Positions 9,697-17,989 of a DNA stretch of 48,016 nucleotides are shown piece after piece (the stretch's first letter is position 1; the number at the start of each line of letters is the position of its first letter). Origin of the DNA: Lacrimispora sp. 210928-DFI.3.58. GTDB taxonomy: Bacteria > Bacillota > Clostridia > Lachnospirales > Lachnospiraceae. The notes under the pieces were generated by a model. The model saw only the letters and a program-made list of their open reading frames with translations. It made no database searches and was not told where the DNA came from. The stretch spans positions 1 through 48,016 of the forward strand of contig NZ_JAJCIC010000035.1 in the NCBI RefSeq assembly GCF_020554865.1, given 5' to 3'. The position numbers and the translations under genes were made by a program.

Positions 9697-9735
9697 TGGT
9701 TCTTTATAAAGCAGCCTGCATTTTCGTTAAAATGC
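9697..9735 (-). promoter_or_regulatory. Candidate operator and promoter of the TRAP/GH31 operon
   Basis: GCATTTT at 9718-9724 is perfectly inverted at 9729-9735 with a 4-base centre. On the minus strand TTAACG within this palindrome could be a -35 element, with TATAAA 16 bases further on as the -10. The position directly upstream of dctP makes an operator for the operon regulator likely. It also sits at the stop of the YcxB-like gene (9738), so an RNA hairpin is an alternative. Confidence 0.45.
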
Positions 9736-9737
9736 TG

Positions 9738-10319
9738 TCAGCTGTTGCTTTTACGTTTTTTGCCGCCATCTATGACCTGCAGCACATCCCGGATGTTATA
9801 TTCCAGAATACCTGTGGTAAGCCGTTTCCAGCTTTTCCCGCTCTTCTCTGCAATTTCTGCCTTAAGCCTTTCCGGATCAGCCGGCTTCAGTGCAGAAGCC
9901 CGGAACATAACTGCATTCTGGCGGTTTACAAAAAGATACAGGTATTCATCATCGAATATCAGCTTGTCCAGACTCTGGTACGGTATATGACCGCCGCCCA
10001 TGATCTGGATGCCGGATGAGCCGAACTGGTATGTTACCCGGCTGCTCTTTCCGCCCCGCTTTTCGATCACACCCTCTGCCTGAACCTTACTTGGGAAATC
10101 TCCCGCCACAAGCATCCACACGCCAAACATCAGAAACACGACCCTTGCCGCCGTATGGATATCCAGAAACAATGCCGCCAGGATACCCGCCGCTCCCAAG
10201 ATCAGCCGGAGCACACGCTGCGCTGTTTCATAAGTATAATATTCTGTCCGGAACATGCGGCGGATGGTGTCATCATCAAATATGACCTGAGCTTCAAAAT
10301 GCACACTTCCATTTTTCAT
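9738..10319 (-). CDS. YcxB-like membrane protein
   Basis: A small protein of 193 residues with two adjacent hydrophobic segments (about 37-72) followed by a soluble beta-rich domain. The domain pattern VTYQFGSSGIQI...IPYQSLDKLIFDDEYLYLFVNRQNAVMFR resembles the YcxB family, which is widespread in Firmicutes and has no firm function. I place the start at the ATG at 10319, 8 bases after GGAG, rather than the GTG two codons earlier. It lies between the AraC regulator (divergent) and dctP (same strand), so it may be the first gene of the TRAP transcript or a separate unit. Confidence 0.7.
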   Translation of the reverse strand: MKNGSVHFEAQVIFDDDTIRRMFRTEYYTYETAQRVLRLILGAAGILAALFLDIHTAARVVFLMFGVWMLVAGDFPSKVQAEGVIEKRGGKSSRVTYQFGSSGIQIMGGGHIPYQSLDKLIFDDEYLYLFVNRQNAVMFRASALKPADPERLKAEIAEKSGKSWKRLTTGILEYNIRDVLQVIDGGKKRKSNS

Positions 10320-10472
10320 TGACACAGCTCCATTCTGAAAACTATATATTACTGCACAACTCTTACCATTGTTTTGTTAATATTTTTATCATTCTGCCTT
10401 CATTTCGTGAACCTGTAGTCAAATTTTACTATTTCAAGCCGAGTTTTGCTTCATCCTTTTGTGACTAAAAAC

Positions 10473-10501
10473 TTGCAAAATGTGATATTTACAGATATAC
10501 T
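10473..10501 (+). promoter_or_regulatory. Sigma-A-type promoter of the AraC regulator gene
   Basis: TTGCAA (10473-10478), a 17-base spacer and TATACT (10496-10501) give a good vegetative promoter. Transcription would start near 10508, leaving about 80 bases of leader before the ATG at 10589. The rest of the 270-base divergent region (10320-10588) is AT-rich and holds no other gene. Confidence 0.6.
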
Positions 10502-10588
10502 TTATTTTATAGAAATTAGACGCTTTACAGCTATGAATATTTAGAACCTGTTGTCCAGGCTTTTATAAATTCTGATGGGAGGCTGCCC

Positions 10589-11500
10589 ATGATCGTTCAG
10601 AAAATCACGCACTGTACTGACTCTTTACTGACACAGGAAATGGCCCGGATCGATCTGGAGGAATGCCAGGTTGTAGTGACCTGGTTCACGAACCAGAATA
10701 ACAAACAGTCCGTTGTTCATTCCCATCCTTATCATGAGATCATCCTGCCGATCTCCGGCAGCGATGTCCTGTATTCATTTTTAGGCAATCTTTATACCCT
10801 GCATCCCGGAGAAATGGTATTCTTTCCCGCGGAGATCTATCATGCCGGTAGATACACTGTTACAGATACTGTCTCCGACCGCCTTGTGGTCCAGATCAAT
10901 GCCAATGCCTGGGACAAAGCGATCCGGCAGTCAGGGCTTCAGGATCCGGCATGGCAGAAAGGCATCGTGATCCTTGATGCAAATTCTGTATCTTCATGGG
11001 ATTTGAGGGGATTATTGGAACGAATGGCTCAGATTTCACATATTAAGAGAATGTATCAGGAAACGATCCTGACCTGCGAATTGGTCGAGCTTCAGCTTTT
11101 TATTAACCAGATCGTGGAGGAGCAGCACACAAAGTCTCCCAGCGCCACCAGCGCCCTGATCTCCACTGCTGTAGAATATATACGCGAGCATTATACCGAT
11201 CCCAACCTGACCGCTGCCTCCCTTGCAAAGTATACCTTTACAAGCCGTGAGCACCTCTCCCGCGCGTTCAAGGAATACACCATGGAGAGCATCCATAGCT
11301 ACATCAACAATCTCCGCATGCAGAACTGCCGCCGTGAGATCGCCGCTGGGCGCAGCGTACTGGATGCCTGTACAAACAGCGGCTTTACTAATTACAGCAG
11401 CTTCCTCAAATCCTTCCGCACCCTTCACGGGATGACTCCGGTGCAGTACCGGACGCAGCTGCGGTCCATGGAGAGGAAGTATAGTACAGAGGAGGTATGA
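10589..11500 (+). CDS. AraC family transcriptional regulator with cupin sensor domain
   Basis: A 303-residue regulator. An N-terminal cupin domain (about 35-115) holds VVHSHPYHEIILPISG and LHPGEMVFFPAEIYHAG, a sugar-sensing fold common in AraC proteins. The C-terminal part (about 195-298) has two helix-turn-helix motifs, LTAASLAKYTFTSREHLSRAFKEYT and VLDACTNSGFTNYSSFLKSFRTLHGMTPVQYR. GGGAGGCTGCCC precedes the ATG. It is transcribed divergently from the YcxB/TRAP/GH31 cluster and probably activates it when the imported glycoside is present. That target is inferred from position. Confidence 0.92.
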   Translation: MIVQKITHCTDSLLTQEMARIDLEECQVVVTWFTNQNNKQSVVHSHPYHEIILPISGSDVLYSFLGNLYTLHPGEMVFFPAEIYHAGRYTVTDTVSDRLVVQINANAWDKAIRQSGLQDPAWQKGIVILDANSVSSWDLRGLLERMAQISHIKRMYQETILTCELVELQLFINQIVEEQHTKSPSATSALISTAVEYIREHYTDPNLTAASLAKYTFTSREHLSRAFKEYTMESIHSYINNLRMQNCRREIAAGRSVLDACTNSGFTNYSSFLKSFRTLHGMTPVQYRTQLRSMERKYSTEEV

Positions 11501-11504
11501 TTTC

Positions 11505-12134
11505 CTATATACTGGTATCCAGCAGGTCAAACAAAGTCTGCTGCTCATATTCACAGGAACGGTCAAGCTGTGGCTGAGACTTTCTAAGAATGCTTCTGGC
11601 CTTGGCCTCATCAAATATCCAGTTTCCCACATCCTCCCGTTCCAGAATAACGGGCATACGGTCATGGACGGGCGACATGGAGAAATTGGCCTCTGTGGTG
11701 AGTATCACAAAATGCTCTCCGTCCTCATAAAGGCTGTAGAACCCGGCAAGAAACAGCACACGGCTGCCTTCTTTCTTAAAGGTATATTTCTCTTTGCTCT
11801 TGTTCCATTCATAAAACCATGTTCCAGGAACCGCCGCCCGGCGCAGGCTGACGCTCTCCCGGAACATGGGCTTATCAAATACGGTCTCGGATCTGGCATT
11901 AAACACAAGCCCCTTTCCGTCAGGACTTGGAAAACCCCAGCGCTGGCGGTGCATTTGGAGCTTCGGATCATTTCCTGCTTTTGTTAAACTCCCGCCTGCC
12001 ACGATCACCGGGGCCATATCCCCTGGCCGGATATCCCTGTCCTCCACCGCCAGCTCCATTTTCCAACTTCCGTCTGCAAGCAGCTCCTGCATCTCGTCTA
12101 CTGCCTGGTAATTAAAATGATATCTGCCGCACAT
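11505..12134 (-). CDS. SOS response-associated peptidase (SRAP, YedK/HMCES family)
   Basis: A 209-residue SRAP protein. The family crosslinks covalently to abasic sites in single-stranded DNA through the N-terminal cysteine and shields them from breakage. The sequence begins MCGRYHFNY, so Cys2 is exposed after Met removal. The other conserved residues are present: RPGD, RWGF, NARSET, the Glu of TWFYEW and the His of SPVHDRMPVIL. Length matches the family. It is convergent with the AraC gene, with only 4 bases between stops, and is probably a housekeeping gene unrelated to sugar use. Confidence 0.95.
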   Translation of the reverse strand: MCGRYHFNYQAVDEMQELLADGSWKMELAVEDRDIRPGDMAPVIVAGGSLTKAGNDPKLQMHRQRWGFPSPDGKGLVFNARSETVFDKPMFRESVSLRRAAVPGTWFYEWNKSKEKYTFKKEGSRVLFLAGFYSLYEDGEHFVILTTEANFSMSPVHDRMPVILEREDVGNWIFDEAKARSILRKSQPQLDRSCEYEQQTLFDLLDTSI

Positions 12135-12190
12135 AAATTTCTCCTCCTGCCGATATTATACCAAGAAATCCTATATTTTTATACCCTGTC

Positions 12191-12241
12191 AAAAAATGGG
12201 CCGGAGCAGTGAAAACAGAACGCAGTCACGTACTCCAGCCC
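12191..12241 (-). terminator. Rho-independent terminator of the ABC/M20/dehydrogenase operon
   Basis: On the minus strand GGGCTGGAG (12233-12241) pairs with CTCCGGCCC (12198-12206), with an inner GTGA/TCAC pairing, followed by ATTTTTTG. It lies about 100 bases past the dehydrogenase stop at 12338 and before the SRAP start. Confidence 0.7.
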
Positions 12242-12273
12242 AAAACGCTGTACCCTGATCTTCTATATGAATT

Positions 12274-12332
12274 TGTAACTATTCAGAACGAGGCATCTTC
12301 TTGAATGACATTCGCCGTTCTGAACAGTTACA
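12274..12332. repeat. Long imperfect inverted repeat (17-base arms)
   Basis: The arms TGTAACTATTCAGAACG (12274-12290) and CGTTCTGAACAGTTACA (12316-12332) pair with a single mismatch around a 25-base loop. It lies directly after the dehydrogenase stop. There is no T-run, and a conventional terminator lies further on, so it looks like a dispersed palindromic intergenic repeat or a 3' mRNA-stabilising hairpin. Confidence 0.6.
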
Positions 12333-12337
12333 TGAAA

Positions 12338-13705
12338 TTAAAGCTTAAGTCCCTGGGCATACAGCTTATAAGCCTCAAGCTGCGACAGATCCACATGGTC
12401 CAGGGTAATCGGCTCTCCCTTTTTTACATCTTTCAGAAGAGCTGCGCCATTAAGAAGATAGAATGGCGCTATATTTCCCACTTCTTTCCTCTCTAAAAGC
12501 TCCGGAACAAGTCCTTCTATAGAATGATGATGTCCCTTCACTGTAAGCACTGTTCCCTTAGGCAGATCCTCCTGTGCAACACCTGCCAGAACAGATACCT
12601 GGCGGCATTCAGGATGCGCACCGATCCCCATAAGATCCCCCAGCAAAACGGATACAGGTGTTTCAAGCCCCATATAGTGATAAGGATAATAAATGCAGGC
12701 ATACTTACCGTTCCGGCTCATCACATGCCCTTTTCCCTTTAAAATATCCCACATCTTTGGATTGTCGCACTTAACAGTAATGAATTCACCGCCGCAGAAG
12801 CTGGCCTCATCTGTGCCTCTCAGGTTATAGAATACATCTACAACCCCCGTCCGGTCTAAAATTCCTCCGTCCTCCTTTGGGATAAAAATATTCGCCAGTT
12901 CACTAGTCTTTGCAATTGGATAGCTCAAGAAGGGGGATGAGGGTACCAGTCCCGTAATGTTGGATACCAGATTCATTTCACACAGATCTGCTGCAATGAT
13001 CTCTGTATATTTCTCTAGAAGCCTTCTGCGGGCATCCAGCGTTTCTGTTCCTTTGTACTGCCAATGTTCCAGCAGCTCAGGCAGATTTTCTGTAGGGCTT
13101 ACGCCGTCCAGATAGGAAAAATCTCCTGTCTCCCTGTCCCATACAAAATCATACTCACTTGATTTTCCTGCTGCTATCACCTCCAGTCCCAGCAGCATTG
13201 CCCAGGAATAGAGGTCCAAAAGGTTGCGGGGCTGATCTCCGTTTACAAGGGCATAAACAGCGCCATTTTCCGCTGCGATCTGGTTTAAAACAGGACCGCA
13301 TACACTGTCTGTCTCTTTTGAAACCATATAAACGTTGATTCCCCGCCTGAGCGCCGAAAGCGCTGCATCAGAACTGACAGCTGTGTTTCCCGTGCATTCT
13401 ACCAGAGCCGTGATGCCGCTTTCCATTACAAGACGGTAATCACTGACAATAAGAACTGCCGTCTCCGACGCCTTTTTCACTTCTTCTTTATTTTGGCATA
13501 CAACAATATCTCGTTCACCATATCCAATCTCTTTTAGCACATTCATGCATTCATCTGTATGTCTGGAGCAGATTATTCTTAGATCCATATGCTTGACTTT
13601 AGGGATCTGTGCCAGCAATGTGTACCCATAACCACGGGTAGCACCAATTATTCCTACTTTTGATATTTTTCCGGAGATGTTATTGATCAGATTTGTATAA
13701 TCCAT
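12338..13705 (-). CDS. SAF-domain NAD(P)-dependent dehydrogenase (homoserine dehydrogenase-like)
   Basis: A 455-residue protein. A Rossmann fold near the N-terminus (KVGIIGATRGYGYTLL, about 16-31) is followed by a region like the homoserine-dehydrogenase/semialdehyde-dehydrogenase superfamily (TALVECTGN..., GINVYMVSKETD). The C-terminal SAF domain (about 360-450) contains VSVLAGVAQEDLPKGTVLTVKGHHHS and KKGEPITLDHVDL. Proteins with this layout are poorly characterised oxidoreductases often found in sugar-acid gene sets. Here it is the last gene of the dpp-like operon, so it may oxidise the product released by the M20 hydrolase and make the keto acid that the kinase at 22944 would use. That role is inference. 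Confidence 0.75.
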   Translation of the reverse strand: MDYTNLINNISGKISKVGIIGATRGYGYTLLAQIPKVKHMDLRIICSRHTDECMNVLKEIGYGERDIVVCQNKEEVKKASETAVLIVSDYRLVMESGITALVECTGNTAVSSDAALSALRRGINVYMVSKETDSVCGPVLNQIAAENGAVYALVNGDQPRNLLDLYSWAMLLGLEVIAAGKSSEYDFVWDRETGDFSYLDGVSPTENLPELLEHWQYKGTETLDARRRLLEKYTEIIAADLCEMNLVSNITGLVPSSPFLSYPIAKTSELANIFIPKEDGGILDRTGVVDVFYNLRGTDEASFCGGEFITVKCDNPKMWDILKGKGHVMSRNGKYACIYYPYHYMGLETPVSVLLGDLMGIGAHPECRQVSVLAGVAQEDLPKGTVLTVKGHHHSIEGLVPELLERKEVGNIAPFYLLNGAALLKDVKKGEPITLDHVDLSQLEAYKLYAQGLKL

Positions 13706-13729
13706 ACTATGTATTACTCCTTTATATTT

Positions 13730-14677
13730 TTAATTTGCCAGATGACAGCATACCTGATGCCCTTCTGATACTGTATAAACAGGCGGTTCTTCCCTCCTGC
13801 AGATATCCTGCGCCAGATGACATCTGTTCGCAAACTTGCAGCCGGGCTTCGGATTGATCGGACTTGGCACATCTCCCTCCAGCAATATACGGTCTCTTTT
13901 ATACCCATATTTTGCAATGGGTACTGCTGAAAGAAGGGCCTTTGTGTAGGGGTGGACAGGATTCCGGAAGAGCTCTCTGGCAGGACATAATTCCACCATT
14001 TGACCTAAATACATCACTAGGATCCGATTGCTGATATGCCGGACCACGCTGAGATCATGAGAAATAAACAGGTATGTAAGCCCCATCGTGTCCTGAAGCT
14101 CCTGAAGAAGATTCAGAATCTGTGCCTGGATTGATACATCCAGAGAGGACACCGGTTCATCACAAACAATAAATTCAGGGTTTAACGCCAACGCACGGAT
14201 GATACCCACCCTTTGCCGCCTTCCTCCGTCCAGCTCATGGGGATAGCTGTTAAACAGCTTCCGGCTTACTCCTCCTTTTGCCATGAGATCCAGCACTTTT
14301 TCATTGATCTCTCCTGACGGAACTGTTTTATGTATCTGCAGAGGCTCTGCGATGATCTGTCCTATGGTCTTTCTGGGATCCAGGCAGGAATAGGGATCCT
14401 GAAATATGATCTGCATCTTTTTCCTAAGATTCTGCATCTTTTGATGATTATAGGAAAGAATATTTTCCCCATTATAGATAACCTGGCCCTCTGTATGCGG
14501 AATCAGACGGAGGATCACACGTCCAACGGTAGATTTTCCGCAGCCGCTTTCTCCCACAAGTCCCAGTGTCTCTCCTCTATTGATATGAAAGCTCACATTA
14601 TCCACTGCATGAAGTGTGCCTCCGGGGACCTTAAAATATTTTTTCAGGTTATTTACCTCCAAAATAGCCTCGCTCAT
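13730..14677 (-). CDS. dppF: Peptide-type ABC transporter ATP-binding protein (DppF/OppF family)
   Basis: A 315-residue ATPase subunit energising the importer. Walker A is GESGCGKST (about 46-54), Walker B is FIVCDEPVSSLD, and the switch His is in LFISHDLSVVRH. The C-terminal oligopeptide-transporter extension has CKFANRCHLAQDIC, the Fe-S/Cys-rich tail of DppF. The signature is LDGGRRQR rather than LSGGQ, a form I have seen in Clostridia DppF proteins. I placed the start at 14677 (MSEAILEV) because it overlaps the preceding stop as ATGA and has a GGAAGGGACAG site; the longer frame would run back into dppD. Confidence 0.92.
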   Translation of the reverse strand: MSEAILEVNNLKKYFKVPGGTLHAVDNVSFHINRGETLGLVGESGCGKSTVGRVILRLIPHTEGQVIYNGENILSYNHQKMQNLRKKMQIIFQDPYSCLDPRKTIGQIIAEPLQIHKTVPSGEINEKVLDLMAKGGVSRKLFNSYPHELDGGRRQRVGIIRALALNPEFIVCDEPVSSLDVSIQAQILNLLQELQDTMGLTYLFISHDLSVVRHISNRILVMYLGQMVELCPARELFRNPVHPYTKALLSAVPIAKYGYKRDRILLEGDVPSPINPKPGCKFANRCHLAQDICRREEPPVYTVSEGHQVCCHLAN

Positions 14678-15654
14678 TCTGTCCCTTCCTTTCTGTACAA
14701 ATGGCACTTTACACTATGCTCCCCGCAGATCAGGATATCCTCCGGCTCCTCTTCTCTGCAGATGTCCATTGCCTTATCGCATCTGGGGCAGAATTTGCAG
14801 CCCTTTGGAAGATCCATCGGGTCAGGCATAGAGCCTTTTATCACATGAAGCTTTTCTGATTCCTCGGACTCAATATCCGGCAGGCAGCCAAACAATCCCT
14901 GGGTATATGGATGGGTCGGGTGCTCGAATATTTCCCTGATGCTTCCCTTTTCAATTACACTGCCTGCGTAAACAACTACTACATAATCTGCAATTTCTGC
15001 CACAACTCCAAGAGCATGGGTGATAAAAATTGTCGATGTTTTATACTTTTCCTTAAGGCCCTTCATGAGCTCTAATATCTGCGCCTGGATGGTAACGTCC
15101 AAGGCAGTCGTTGGTTCATCTGCAATTAAAAGCTGCGGATTGCAGGAAAGTCCCATGGCAATGCAGGCTCTCTGTTTCATACCGCCTGAAAATTCATGAG
15201 GATAGTTGTTAAGGCGTTCCCGCGGGATACCTACGATCTCTAACATATCTCCCGCTCTCTTCCAAGCCTCGTTCTTATCTACCTTCTGGTGTTTCTTGAT
15301 CACATCGCTGATCTGATGCCCTACAGTGTAAACCGGATTTAAGGATGTCATTGGGTTCTGGAAGATCATTCCGATCTTCTTCCCGCGGTAACCGTACATC
15401 TCTGACTCTCTGATCTTCAGAAGATCTGTCCCATCAAACACAATGGAACCGGATGTGACCACACCGGGAGGATTGGGGACCAGGCCCATGATGGCTAAAG
15501 CCGTTGTCGTTTTTCCTGCTCCGGTTTCACCCACGAGTCCTACTGTTTTTCCTTTCGGAACACTGAACGTCATATGATTGATCGCTTTCACCACGCCGTC
15601 ATATGTTCGGAATTCAATACTCAGATCCTTTATCTCAAGCAGATTATCACTCAT
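14674..15654 (-). CDS. dppD: Peptide-type ABC transporter ATP-binding protein (DppD/OppD family)
   Basis: A 326-residue ATPase partner of the downstream DppF. Walker A is GETGAGKTT (about 40-48), the signature is FSGGMKQRA, and Walker B is LLIADEPTTALD. The C-terminal oligopeptide domain holds GCKFCPRCDKAMDIC. Its start overlaps the end of the M20 gene by 8 bases and its stop overlaps dppF by 4 bases, so the genes are tightly coupled. Confidence 0.93.
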   Translation of the reverse strand: MSDNLLEIKDLSIEFRTYDGVVKAINHMTFSVPKGKTVGLVGETGAGKTTTALAIMGLVPNPPGVVTSGSIVFDGTDLLKIRESEMYGYRGKKIGMIFQNPMTSLNPVYTVGHQISDVIKKHQKVDKNEAWKRAGDMLEIVGIPRERLNNYPHEFSGGMKQRACIAMGLSCNPQLLIADEPTTALDVTIQAQILELMKGLKEKYKTSTIFITHALGVVAEIADYVVVVYAGSVIEKGSIREIFEHPTHPYTQGLFGCLPDIESEESEKLHVIKGSMPDPMDLPKGCKFCPRCDKAMDICREEEPEDILICGEHSVKCHLYRKEGTE

Positions 15655-17011
15655 ACTCCCCCGCCTCCTTTGCCAGATGATAAACTAATGCTGCTGAGGT
15701 ACGTATTCCATGAAAGAATCCGTCCAGGACCATACTCTCATTCGGCGCATGATTCTTCTGGTCAGCCGCTGCATAAGGGATGACAATCGTAGGAACGCCC
15801 AGGTGCCCTGTAAATACATAGTCCGGAGCTACTCCTCCAATCCCCGGAAAAACGATCGGCTCCTGCAAAAAGCCCTCCCGCAAAGCTTCTTCTGCCACCT
15901 TTACATAGGGATGATCAACTGGGGTTCTTGACGGCGTAACCATGCCATAATGCCTGATCTCTGCATCAGAGAAGCCGTGCCGGCATAAATGGTCTTTAAG
16001 AGCCTCCAATATTTTTTCCGGCTTTTGATCCGGTACCAGCCTCATATCGATCTTTACAGAAGCTTTTTTAGGAAGTACGGTTTTCGAGCCGTCTCCTGTA
16101 AAGCCTGCATACAAACCGGCAATATTGCAGGTGGGCTCAAATATGAGATTATAATAAAAATCATCTGACCTCCGCCCCTTCAGGAAGCGCTTTACACCAT
16201 ACTGGCTTTTTAATGTCTCTTCATCGGATGGGATCCTGCCTGCTGCTTCGATCTCCAGCTTATTAAGGGGACGAACATCATCATAAAAGCCATCAATGGT
16301 GATATTTCCTTTCGGATCCTTCAGGGTACTGAGCAGCTGGACCATCCTCCAGGCAGGATTTTGGATACAGGTAGCCATCATGGAATGCAGGTCTGTCTCG
16401 GCCTCCCGCAGTGTGATTTCCACATAGCATAACCCTTTCACTCCTAAATTGATCTGAGGCCTGCCATTCTCATGGTAGTGGCTGTCCGAATAAAAGCAGA
16501 CATCGCACTTTAAAAGATCCTTATGCTCTTCCACAAAGGGCAGCAGATCCGGACTTCCTATTTCCTCCTCTCCCTCAAACAAGTATTTGACATTAACAGG
16601 AAGCTTCCCCTCTACCTGAAGCCACGCTTCAGCCGCCTTCACGTGTGTATAAAGCTGGGCTTTATTATCCGAAGCTCCCCGGCAGAAAATCCTGCCGTCA
16701 CGTATCACCGGTTCAAAAGGATCACTATTCCATTCCTCCAAGGGCTCCGGCGGCTGAACATCATAATGCCCATAGATCAGCATGGTAGGAAGATCCTCAT
16801 TTTCTATCCTTTCCCCATAAACAACAGGATGACGGCTTGTTGGATAGATGGTTGTGCTTATCCCGCTTTTTTCCATAATATCAGAAAGCATCTGGGCACA
16901 TTCCTCTACCCCCTCATCCCTGGTACTGATGCTTTTGCACCTTAAAAAGGTAAACAGCTCCTCTAAATATGCGTCATGATGGGCTTCAATATAATCAAAG
17001 ATCTTTTTCAT
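15647..17011 (-). CDS. M20 family metallopeptidase / amidohydrolase
   Basis: A zinc-dependent hydrolase of 454 residues in the M20 dipeptidase group. The metal and catalytic residues are visible: H82 and D84 in YGHYDVQPPEPLEEW, D115 in RGASDNKAQL, and the catalytic/metal Glu pair in FEGEEEIGSPD (about 145-154). An inserted dimerisation domain sits at about 190-340. There is no signal peptide. The ATG at 17011 follows AAAGGAAAG; the longer frame to 17032 would swallow that site. It lies inside the transporter operon between permease and ATPase genes, so it probably cleaves an amide or peptide bond in the imported compound. Confidence 0.92.
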   Translation of the reverse strand: MKKIFDYIEAHHDAYLEELFTFLRCKSISTRDEGVEECAQMLSDIMEKSGISTTIYPTSRHPVVYGERIENEDLPTMLIYGHYDVQPPEPLEEWNSDPFEPVIRDGRIFCRGASDNKAQLYTHVKAAEAWLQVEGKLPVNVKYLFEGEEEIGSPDLLPFVEEHKDLLKCDVCFYSDSHYHENGRPQINLGVKGLCYVEITLREAETDLHSMMATCIQNPAWRMVQLLSTLKDPKGNITIDGFYDDVRPLNKLEIEAAGRIPSDEETLKSQYGVKRFLKGRRSDDFYYNLIFEPTCNIAGLYAGFTGDGSKTVLPKKASVKIDMRLVPDQKPEKILEALKDHLCRHGFSDAEIRHYGMVTPSRTPVDHPYVKVAEEALREGFLQEPIVFPGIGGVAPDYVFTGHLGVPTIVIPYAAADQKNHAPNESMVLDGFFHGIRTSAALVYHLAKEAGEYE

Positions 17012-17062
17012 ATTCTTTCCTTTCAAAATCATTTTTTATTATGCCCTAGCGCTCAGCTATTT

Positions 17063-17977
17063 TTAATCATCCTTTAATTTGGGATCCAAAATGTCCCGGA
17101 GTCCATCTCCAAATAGGTTGAGTCCCAGAACTAAGAAAAGAATGGCTAGTCCGATGATCGTTGTGACATGAGGAGCCACCAGCAGATATTGACGACCGCT
17201 GGAAAGCATAGCGCCCCATTCCGGCGTAGGCGGCTGTGCTCCTATTCCCAAAAATCCCATTCCTGAAGTGGTAAGCACTGCGTTTCCAAAATTCAGAGTA
17301 GCTAAGACAATAAGAGGCGACATGATATTTGGAAGAATGTGAGAGACAATGATGCGGGCATTGCTGGCTCCCAGCGCCCTTGCCGCTTCTATGTACTCGC
17401 CGTTCTTGATAGCCAGTGTTTCACTGCGCGCCATACGGGCAAAATTAGGCACTGTATAGATGGAAACCGCCATAACGGCATTTGTCAGATTTGCTCCCAG
17501 CACTGCTACAAACAGGATACAGAGCAGCAGCTGCGGGAATGCCATGAGAACATCCATTGCCCGCATCAAAATGAAATCAATCTTTCCCCCATAGTATCCC
17601 GATATGATCCCCAAAGGTACTCCTATAAAAAATGCTGACATGACCACTGTCATACCAATTCCGATAGATATTCTGGCACCGTAGACTAAACGGCTTAAAA
17701 TATCTCTTCCCAATTCATCTGTGCCAAGAAGGTGCCCTTCTATCATTCCAGGTGCTTTCAGCATAATGCTGAAGTTTGCCTCCTCCGGGTCATAAGGAGC
17801 GATCCAGGGAGCAGCAATGGCAATGACCACATACAAAAGTACGATGACCATTCCCAGAACAGCGATTTTTCTTTTCTTAAAGTTGTGCCAAAATCGTTTT
17901 ATCTGATATGATTTTGATATCTTAATGTCAGAAGCGAAGGTGCCCTGAACCTGTAAATTTTCTGTATTTTCCGGCAT
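17063..17977 (-). CDS. dppC: Peptide-type ABC transporter permease (DppC family)
   Basis: A 304-residue inner-membrane permease with six membrane segments. The conserved loop facing the ATPase is EYIEAARALGASNARIIVSHILPN (about 195-218), and the N-terminal segment has the DPEEANFSIML...HLLGTDELGRDILSRLVYGARISI pattern of DppC. It begins at ATG 17977 after TTAAGGAGGGAAG, 12 bases from dppB. Confidence 0.94.
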   Translation of the reverse strand: MPENTENLQVQGTFASDIKISKSYQIKRFWHNFKKRKIAVLGMVIVLLYVVIAIAAPWIAPYDPEEANFSIMLKAPGMIEGHLLGTDELGRDILSRLVYGARISIGIGMTVVMSAFFIGVPLGIISGYYGGKIDFILMRAMDVLMAFPQLLLCILFVAVLGANLTNAVMAVSIYTVPNFARMARSETLAIKNGEYIEAARALGASNARIIVSHILPNIMSPLIVLATLNFGNAVLTTSGMGFLGIGAQPPTPEWGAMLSSGRQYLLVAPHVTTIIGLAILFLVLGLNLFGDGLRDILDPKLKDD

Positions 17978-17989
17978 TTTCTTCCCTCC

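Noticed and set aside
14221..14260. Degraded ABC signature (LDGGRRQR) considered as a dead ATPase
   Set aside because: Walker A, Walker B and the switch His are intact, and this signature form is one I have seen in Clostridia DppF proteins.
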